From Eubacterium sp. (GTDB lineage Bacteria; Bacillota; Clostridia; Lachnospirales; Lachnospiraceae): a stretch of 19,958 nucleotides of DNA. Below are positions 14,850-19,958 of this stretch, piece after piece; positions within the stretch are counted from its first letter, which is position 1; each line of letters starts with the position of its first letter. Both the position numbers and the translations under genes were made by a program. The DNA lies in NCBI GenBank assembly GCA_003486385.1, contig DNFT01000003.1, positions 1 to 19,958 of the forward strand. The letters are read 5' to 3'. Under the pieces are notes generated by a model that saw nothing but the letters and a program-made list of their open reading frames with translations, made no database searches and was not told the DNA's origin.

Positions 14850-16940
14850 TCACTCCCTGACCTGCTCAAACTCTATCCCGCTATTCAAAAGCCGCCCCGC
14901 AACAGCCTTCATGTCCGCACTGCTTGTCTGTGACAACAGAAGGCACAGCTTTCCGTCCTTTCCGATTCCAAGTACATCATTCTCACGCACAAGCCCCGAA
15001 ATTCTCCTGCTTATTTCATTAAGCTTCCTGTCATCTTTGACCTCTATCTCAAGCAGCACATAATCCGAATACTGTTTTCTTCTCATCCGCTTCTTCACAT
15101 CAAGAAGCTCCTCGAATTTATCAGCCTCAAGAATCCTTGTATCCTCAATCATTTTCTCACCCATTTCATAGAATTCCATCGCACGCACAAGCGAATCCTG
15201 TATCAAATCCGACATTATTCTCAATTTGTTGGAAAACTCCATATTCATCTGTGTGTAGTCTGCCTCCATAATGAGAAGCATTCCCACAAGCACCCCTTCC
15301 CTGCGTATGGGTGTCGCGTATGCGGGATAATTTTTGAGTGCCTTGCGGTTAAAAAATGTCTCATTATTTTTAAGACATTCAAGCAGTTCGGGATAATCCG
15401 TAATTTTGAGTGATTTTTCAGCACTGCCGGTGCAGCGTCTTGAGCACACATACAATCTTGCAAACGTGCTGTCCGCCTTTATGCTGTATATCGCGACATG
15501 CGAATTGCCAAGAATCTCCTCACAGACATCCACAGCCTCATAAAATACCATTTCCGGAAGTGTTGAGTTGAGCCTTTTTACGACAGAATACATCTTGCCG
15601 AAGCTGTCCTTATATCCGATTATCTGATTATTGAAGCGCTCCTTTCCCTTTGCCACCTCCGTATAAAGCCCCTGCAGAAAATCATATTTTTCTTCCAGAA
15701 GCTTCAATTCATCCGCTTTACTTTTTATGTCATCGCGCGCCTTATCCCTGTTATATCCCAGCACACAGCCGATTAGCAGATAGCAGGCAAACGGCAGCCA
15801 GTTCTGGACATTAAAAAATAACACCTGCCATGACATCTGCGCCGCATTGGAGAAAATGTACCCCACACCCGCCATAAGTGCGGACATCGCACCAGCCCCA
15901 AGTCCATTTATACATGCAATGATGGTGATATATACAAATCTGAAATCAATAAAGTTAAACATTCCGTTGTCCCTTGTAAGGTAATTGAGTGCTTCCGCCA
16001 CTGCGAAAAGAACTATCTGCTCCACAACAATTCTGAAAATCCTTCGTGACAGAATACTGTGCGCCCTGCGATTTTTATTCTTATTATTCCTTTCAAGCTG
16101 GCTGTGTGACGCCTCCTCTAAATCCCTTCTGATATCCGCCATCGGAGCCCAGCCGTACTCCCTCCGTGCCCACTCATCGGTCTGATACAGCGGTGTACAC
16201 TCATCCTTCCCGCTGTATTTTACTTCAACCTGTAAGCCATGCTCCCTGCCAAGCTCTGTATAAAGCTTCGCCAGCTCCTCAAAGCTTATCTTATTTCTGC
16301 CGCTTATGTTGCTGTCCAGATAAGGCTCCTCCCAAGGGTCATCGAACATCCTGCAAAGCAGCAATGCCAGATCATCCTCCCTGAGAAAATCCGTCTGTGT
16401 ACTCTCATAACCCGGAAGCACAAGCTGTTTTCCCGAAAGCACGGTGTCAAGCCACCTTCCGGCATGACTTGTCTTTATCACGGTATGATACAGATACGGA
16501 ACACGCAGAAGCTGAACCCTAAGCCCCTGCACCTGCGCCGCCTTGCGGCAGAGCTGTTCACACGCAGCGAGAAGCACCTCCCTGCTCATCTCGCCTTTTT
16601 TTCTGTCCTCCTGCGGTCTGTTTCCTGTTATATAGATAAAGCTGCTGATATTTCTTTTTCTGCACAGGTACAGTATGTATTCAAGCTTCTCAAGCTCATC
16701 AAATATCTTTTTCTCACCATCAAGCACCCGTGAAAAGAAAACAACAGTTTCAAAATTAAACGAACGGAAAATATGCTCCGTATCCTCATCATTTTCGGAT
16801 TTAAAAAACAGAATATTCTTTTTCTTAAGTTTATCTTTTGTACAACTTTCGTTTAATACAATACACCTGTACTCTTTTTCTATAGCATTGTAAAAGCCCT
16901 CCGATACCGCAGCTGTATTTCCCGCAAATAATATGTCCAC
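14850..16940 (-). CDS. pelD: PelD-like c-di-GMP receptor fused to an SDR/epimerase-like domain
   Basis: The 696-residue protein has four parts. Residues 1-~285 resemble an extended SDR (NAD-dependent sugar epimerase) but carry a degenerate nucleotide loop (AGNTAAVSEG) and lack the YxxxK catalytic pair. Residues ~299-395 contain about four membrane helices. A coiled coil (~400-435) precedes a GAF domain (~455-590). The C-terminal ~90 residues form a GGDEF domain whose signature is KDGKL (661-665), so no cyclase activity is expected. An RxxD inhibitory-site motif (R652 to D655) sits exactly five residues before it, as in c-di-GMP-binding PelD. The protein probably switches polymer synthesis on when c-di-GMP binds. 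The start is GTG behind AAAGGA. It is the first gene of the pel block, 68 nt after the amidase gene. Confidence 0.88.
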   Translation of the reverse strand: MDILFAGNTAAVSEGFYNAIEKEYRCIVLNESCTKDKLKKKNILFFKSENDEDTEHIFRSFNFETVVFFSRVLDGEKKIFDELEKLEYILYLCRKRNISSFIYITGNRPQEDRKKGEMSREVLLAACEQLCRKAAQVQGLRVQLLRVPYLYHTVIKTSHAGRWLDTVLSGKQLVLPGYESTQTDFLREDDLALLLCRMFDDPWEEPYLDSNISGRNKISFEELAKLYTELGREHGLQVEVKYSGKDECTPLYQTDEWARREYGWAPMADIRRDLEEASHSQLERNNKNKNRRAHSILSRRIFRIVVEQIVLFAVAEALNYLTRDNGMFNFIDFRFVYITIIACINGLGAGAMSALMAGVGYIFSNAAQMSWQVLFFNVQNWLPFACYLLIGCVLGYNRDKARDDIKSKADELKLLEEKYDFLQGLYTEVAKGKERFNNQIIGYKDSFGKMYSVVKRLNSTLPEMVFYEAVDVCEEILGNSHVAIYSIKADSTFARLYVCSRRCTGSAEKSLKITDYPELLECLKNNETFFNRKALKNYPAYATPIRREGVLVGMLLIMEADYTQMNMEFSNKLRIMSDLIQDSLVRAMEFYEMGEKMIEDTRILEADKFEELLDVKKRMRRKQYSDYVLLEIEVKDDRKLNEISRRISGLVRENDVLGIGKDGKLCLLLSQTSSADMKAVAGRLLNSGIEFEQVRE

Positions 16941-16957
16941 GTTAAGTCCTTTCCGTA

Positions 16958-16981
16958 ATTCCGCCTGTTACCATGCGGAAT
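16958..16981 (-). repeat. Inverted repeat in the pelD leader
   Basis: ATTCCGC and GCGGAAT form a perfect 7-bp stem with a 10-nt loop between the amidase stop and the pelD ribosome site. No T-tract follows, so it is not a terminator. It could be an operator, an RNA processing site or chance. Confidence 0.4.
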
Positions 16982-17008
16982 ACTATTTATATTCAGCTTA
17001 TATTCCTC

Positions 17009-17767
17009 TCATTTTTGTCCTAAATATTCCATAACCCCCTCCGCTATCGCTTTAGAAACCTTCTTCTGGTACTCCTCGCTCACAAGAAGCTCCGCCTCGT
17101 CATAATTCGTGATAAAACCACATTCCACAATCACCGTCGGACATGGCGTATGTATCAGCATGTAATAGCTGTCATTTGCCTTAACCCTGCGGTTATTTGT
17201 CTCATCCAGATTGTTTTTCATGCTGTCCTGTATACACTGTGCAAGCTGCTTTCCCTTCTCGGAATGTTTATAATAAAACACCTGTGCCCCGCATACCGCA
17301 CTGTCACTGAAGCTGTTCTGATGTATGCTTACAACAATATCCGCCTTATTTTCCGAGATTATCGAGCACCTTTTTTTCATGTCCGCAATCTTTTTATTGC
17401 TGTCGCTCTCCTCATACAAGCCTGCATCCGTTGTTCTGGTAAGCACCACCTTCATTCCCTTTGCCTCTAACTCCTCCTTCAGCATATACGAAACCGCAAG
17501 ATTGATTTCCTTCTCAACAGTGTTATTCACACCCAGCATTCCCGGGTCAACGCCTCCATGTCCGGGGTCGATGACAATAAGATATCCACTCGTATCTGAA
17601 TCCTGCGTGCCCTGCCCGCTCTCCTGCTCCTTGTCTGTAACCTCCACCCCTGCCGCCTTCGCAGCCACAGCCGGATTCTCATCCGTATATAAGAAATACC
17701 TCATAATAAACCACAGGGAGAATATCATAACAAGCCCCATCCCAAGAGAAAGTAAGTCTTTTTTCAC
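17009..17767 (-). CDS. Membrane-anchored N-acetylmuramoyl-L-alanine amidase (Amidase_3, CwlD/LytC type)
   Basis: This zinc amidase cleaves the bond between muramic acid and the peptide stem. With the GTG start it has 252 residues: a lysine-led N-terminal membrane helix (about 8-27), a short linker, and the Amidase_3 domain. Zinc ligands and catalytic residues are present: H70 in IDPGHGG, E85 in VEKEINL, H149 in VSIHQNS and E215 in IVECGF. Length and form fit CwlD, the spore-cortex muramic-lactam amidase, but a vegetative wall amidase is equally possible. A longer frame starts at GTG 17836, but its first 23 codons run through a perfect terminator hairpin, so GTG 17767 or ATG 17740 is more likely; neither has a strong ribosome site. 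It precedes pelD by 68 nt and may be co-transcribed with it. Confidence 0.87.
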   Translation of the reverse strand: MKKDLLSLGMGLVMIFSLWFIMRYFLYTDENPAVAAKAAGVEVTDKEQESGQGTQDSDTSGYLIVIDPGHGGVDPGMLGVNNTVEKEINLAVSYMLKEELEAKGMKVVLTRTTDAGLYEESDSNKKIADMKKRCSIISENKADIVVSIHQNSFSDSAVCGAQVFYYKHSEKGKQLAQCIQDSMKNNLDETNNRRVKANDSYYMLIHTPCPTVIVECGFITNYDEAELLVSEEYQKKVSKAIAEGVMEYLGQK

Positions 17768-17770
17768 AAC

Positions 17771-17816
17771 AAAAAACCCCGCGCATAGAATACATATTTT
17801 TATTCTATGCGCGGGG
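17771..17816 (-). terminator. Strong intrinsic terminator after the GH18 gene
   Basis: A perfect 16-bp inverted repeat (17777-17792 with 17801-17816) closes an 8-nt loop. On the minus strand it is followed by six T residues (17771-17776). It begins 25 nt after the GH18 stop. It overlaps the 5' end of the longest amidase frame, and only three bases separate the T-tract from the likely amidase GTG. Confidence 0.95.
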
Positions 17817-17841
17817 TCAGAAATTATTCCATCCACGAAAT

Positions 17842-19728
17842 TTATCTGTTATATTTGTTTATCACGTCCCATACCTCCGGAAACTCTCCGCCAAGGCTCC
17901 ATGCTGCCACTCCGGCAAGACCATACTCACTCACAAGCTTCATCTTCTCCTCGATGGATTTCGCATCCTCAAGCCATACACTGTAATGATGTCCTTCTAC
18001 GTCTCCCTCAGCGACATACTGTCCCATGCTCTCGCTCCAGTTAGCGATAAGTCCAAGCTCCTCCACTCTGTCGTAAGAGGCCTTCATCGTGTATGCCTTG
18101 GAATTAAGAACCTGCTGCCCGTTCTCGTCCACATACTCTTCCCACATTCTTGTGTAAAATGGAAGTGCATTTATCAGCTTCTCTGCCGGAACGCTGGCAA
18201 GAGTATTCACTATGCCGTTTCTTACAAAGTCCAGTGAAGCAACGCTTCCTGCCTCCGGGCTTCCGTTGTAATGCTCATCATAGCCCATGACTATCACATA
18301 ATCCGCTATCGCTCCCTGCTCGGCGCGGTCATAATGAGCCGAATGTGCCATCGGAACATAGTTATCGACTGACAAGACAATTCCCTCATTCCTGCACTCT
18401 ATCGACAGCTCCCTCAAAAACTGTATGAAGTGAATACCATTTTCCGCTGTAACCTTCTCAAAATCAATATTAATTCCGTCATATCCGTATGTGTGTACCT
18501 CATTCATCATCACCGCTATAAGTGCTCTTCTATTCTCCGTTATGGAAAACAGCTCCTTCTCGCTCCAGCCATTCTCTTCACTTACAGATGTAAAATCACT
18601 CCACAGCGGCCATATCTGGCGGCCTGTCTCATGTATGTAATCCACATATTCCTGCTGTGCAAAGGAGTTAAAGCCTCCTGTGCTGTCTGAAAGCTGATAC
18701 CACGTCGGCGATACGACATTGACCCCCTGCGCAGCGTCAAGAAGACTGTAAATCTTACTATTATCATTCAAATCATAGACTGCGTGCCACACCATATTGA
18801 CCTTATCCTTACGCGAAACAGAGGTATATATAGGTGCCTGATAATCATTAGATGTTGTCACCGTGAAGCTCCCTTCAAGCTCCTTAGTCCTTATATATCC
18901 TCTGATGCCGTCATCCGTTGTAAGCTCTGTCCAGTCGCCGTCATCACCTGTGACCGCCCAGTATATTCCGTCATCACCTATCGCAAGTATCTCGTCCTTA
19001 ATGCTTGCCCCGGTTCTTACCGTCCCTTCATCACCAATATGAACATACTCTCTGTCCCCATACTCCGTCACAACAAGCATTCTGTATGGCTCGGTTCTCA
19101 CCTCATATATAAAGTCTGCCCGCTCCTTTATGAAATCCACGGCAATATAAATCTCATCCCCGATATGCCTTGCAATGACATAATGTTCTTTCTTAACCTT
19201 ATCTCCTACATAATATGCCTGGCTGTCAAATGGAATCGTCACTATCTTAGTCGGCGTTGTATAGATAAGCTCGTCATTGGCAGCATCATGGTAAAACCTG
19301 TGATTAAGCTTCTCGTCTATAAAATCCTTCTTAAAGTACCACACATCTCCAAAACAATATGCCGTATTCTCCGTCTTTTCTCCATTGAACAGCATAAATG
19401 CCGTCACTGAAGCCTTGCCGTAATTATCCGCCTCTGAAGCTCCGGCTTCAGAAATGTATCCATGCTCTCTGTAATACTCCTCAAAAGTAATCTTCGTCTT
19501 GTTCGGCGTATACTTATCTATCAATGTAACCAGCCCTATTCCACCCGCAACAAGCACACATACAACTATGACTGCCGCTATAATTCCCGCTGAGCGTTTA
19601 TTCTTATTACTTTTTCTGCTTCTCTTTACAGGAGCCTCCTGCACATAATAATCATCTATATCATTATCATCTATTCTATCCTTCTCATCAAAATCTTCAT
19701 CCATCATATAACGTCTATTCTTAGCCAT
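17842..19728 (-). CDS. Membrane-anchored GH18 glycosidase with wall-binding domains (SleL/YaaH-like)
   Basis: The 628-residue protein has a very acidic then basic cytosolic tail (1-46) and one membrane helix (about 48-70). An extracellular Cu-amine-oxidase-N-like/wall-associated region (~105-225) and an SH3b-like segment (~240-285) precede a GH18 barrel (~308-628). The catalytic signature is DGINIDFE (417-424), with E424 as acid/base and Asn in place of the middle Asp. This is typical of the SleL/YaaH/YdhD group that cleaves N-acetylglucosaminyl bonds in peptidoglycan or spore cortex. The start is supported by AGGGAGCGG. The gene has its own promoter and a strong terminator, so it is probably monocistronic. 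Its anchoring points to a role at the cell surface. A role in trimming the neighbouring Pel-like polymer cannot be excluded. Confidence 0.9.
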   Translation of the reverse strand: MAKNRRYMMDEDFDEKDRIDDNDIDDYYVQEAPVKRSRKSNKNKRSAGIIAAVIVVCVLVAGGIGLVTLIDKYTPNKTKITFEEYYREHGYISEAGASEADNYGKASVTAFMLFNGEKTENTAYCFGDVWYFKKDFIDEKLNHRFYHDAANDELIYTTPTKIVTIPFDSQAYYVGDKVKKEHYVIARHIGDEIYIAVDFIKERADFIYEVRTEPYRMLVVTEYGDREYVHIGDEGTVRTGASIKDEILAIGDDGIYWAVTGDDGDWTELTTDDGIRGYIRTKELEGSFTVTTSNDYQAPIYTSVSRKDKVNMVWHAVYDLNDNSKIYSLLDAAQGVNVVSPTWYQLSDSTGGFNSFAQQEYVDYIHETGRQIWPLWSDFTSVSEENGWSEKELFSITENRRALIAVMMNEVHTYGYDGINIDFEKVTAENGIHFIQFLRELSIECRNEGIVLSVDNYVPMAHSAHYDRAEQGAIADYVIVMGYDEHYNGSPEAGSVASLDFVRNGIVNTLASVPAEKLINALPFYTRMWEEYVDENGQQVLNSKAYTMKASYDRVEELGLIANWSESMGQYVAEGDVEGHHYSVWLEDAKSIEEKMKLVSEYGLAGVAAWSLGGEFPEVWDVINKYNR

Positions 19729-19866
19729 TTATCCGCTCCCTGAATATATTTATGAACTTCTTATATCAGTACTGACCGCCTTCTGATACCTTTTGCATCA
19801 TCTGTTATCTTATTTAATTCATTCTGTCCCGGCACTATCTGTCATAATAAAGTCCTGATATTTTTA

Positions 19867-19895
19867 ATTATACTTTCGGAAAGCCATATTTTCAA
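19867..19895 (-). promoter_or_regulatory. Sigma-A promoter of the GH18 gene
   Basis: On the minus strand TTGAAA (19890-19895) and a perfect TATAAT (19867-19872) are separated by 17 nt. The start would be near 19860, giving a leader of about 130 nt. That leader holds a 10-bp palindrome (TCAGTACTGA, 19766-19775) lying within a possible TATCAG/CTGATA hairpin (19764-19788). No known riboswitch was recognised, and nothing gene-like is seen from 19896 to the window end. Confidence 0.85.
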
Positions 19896-19958
19896 TACCG
19901 ATTGTTTTCCATATTTCATATTTAGATGTTGGGGGCAAAACATGCTCTATAAACTTAG

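Noticed and set aside
16941..17008. c-di-GMP riboswitch before pelD
   Set aside because: The gap is too short and lacks GEMM-type conserved segments; c-di-GMP control is better explained by the PelD protein.
18784..19410. 208-codon plus-strand frame opposite the GH18 gene
   Set aside because: Cys/Ile/Arg-rich shadow translation without ribosome site or family features.
19819..19845. Eight-codon upstream frame (ATG to TGA, minus strand) in the GH18 leader, with AGGA before it
   Set aside because: Too short and compositionally ordinary to claim as a leader peptide; no regulatory codon run or attenuator hairpin is linked to it.

Overview
The window reads as chromosomal DNA of a Gram-positive Clostridia bacterium, most likely a Lachnospiraceae member. 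This rests on protein style, strong AGGAGG-type ribosome sites, frequent GTG/TTG starts, sigma-A promoters and the absence of outer-membrane export genes. The genus cannot be fixed from sequence alone. All 14 convincing genes lie on the minus strand, so transcription runs from high to low coordinates.

Right end (19958 to 17770): a consensus sigma-A promoter (TTGAAA-17-TATAAT) drives a membrane-anchored GH18 glycosidase with Cu-amine-oxidase-like and SH3b-like wall-binding regions. A very strong intrinsic terminator follows. Directly after its T-tract starts a membrane-anchored Amidase_3 cell-wall amidase (CwlD/LytC type).

Centre (16940 to 4438): nine tightly packed or overlapping genes form a Gram-positive Pel-type exopolysaccharide locus. 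In transcription order they are: PelD-like receptor (SDR-like domain, four membrane helices, GAF, dead GGDEF with intact RxxD c-di-GMP site); PelE-like protein; DUF2194 PelA-type deacetylase; PelF glycosyltransferase; PelG transporter; CotH-family secreted kinase-like lipoprotein; VTC-type polyphosphate polymerase domain protein; DUF4956 membrane protein; and a membrane-anchored DUF4832 TIM-barrel, glycosidase-like protein. PelDEFG would synthesise and export the polymer under c-di-GMP control and the PelA-like enzyme would deacetylate it outside. The CotH/VTC/DUF4956/DUF4832 block is an accessory module of unknown biochemistry. It is the most interesting part of the window.

Between the pel locus and the left operon (about 4051-4411) lies a non-coding array of 63-bp tandem repeats. 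Each unit carries inverted arms, and the units fall into two subtypes. It may also act as the 3' end of the pel transcript.

Left end (4007 to 93): a housekeeping operon metG-tatD-rsmA has its own promoter (TTGACA-17-TAGTCT with extended -10) and ends in a perfect intrinsic terminator. No tRNA, rRNA, CRISPR or insertion sequence was recognised.
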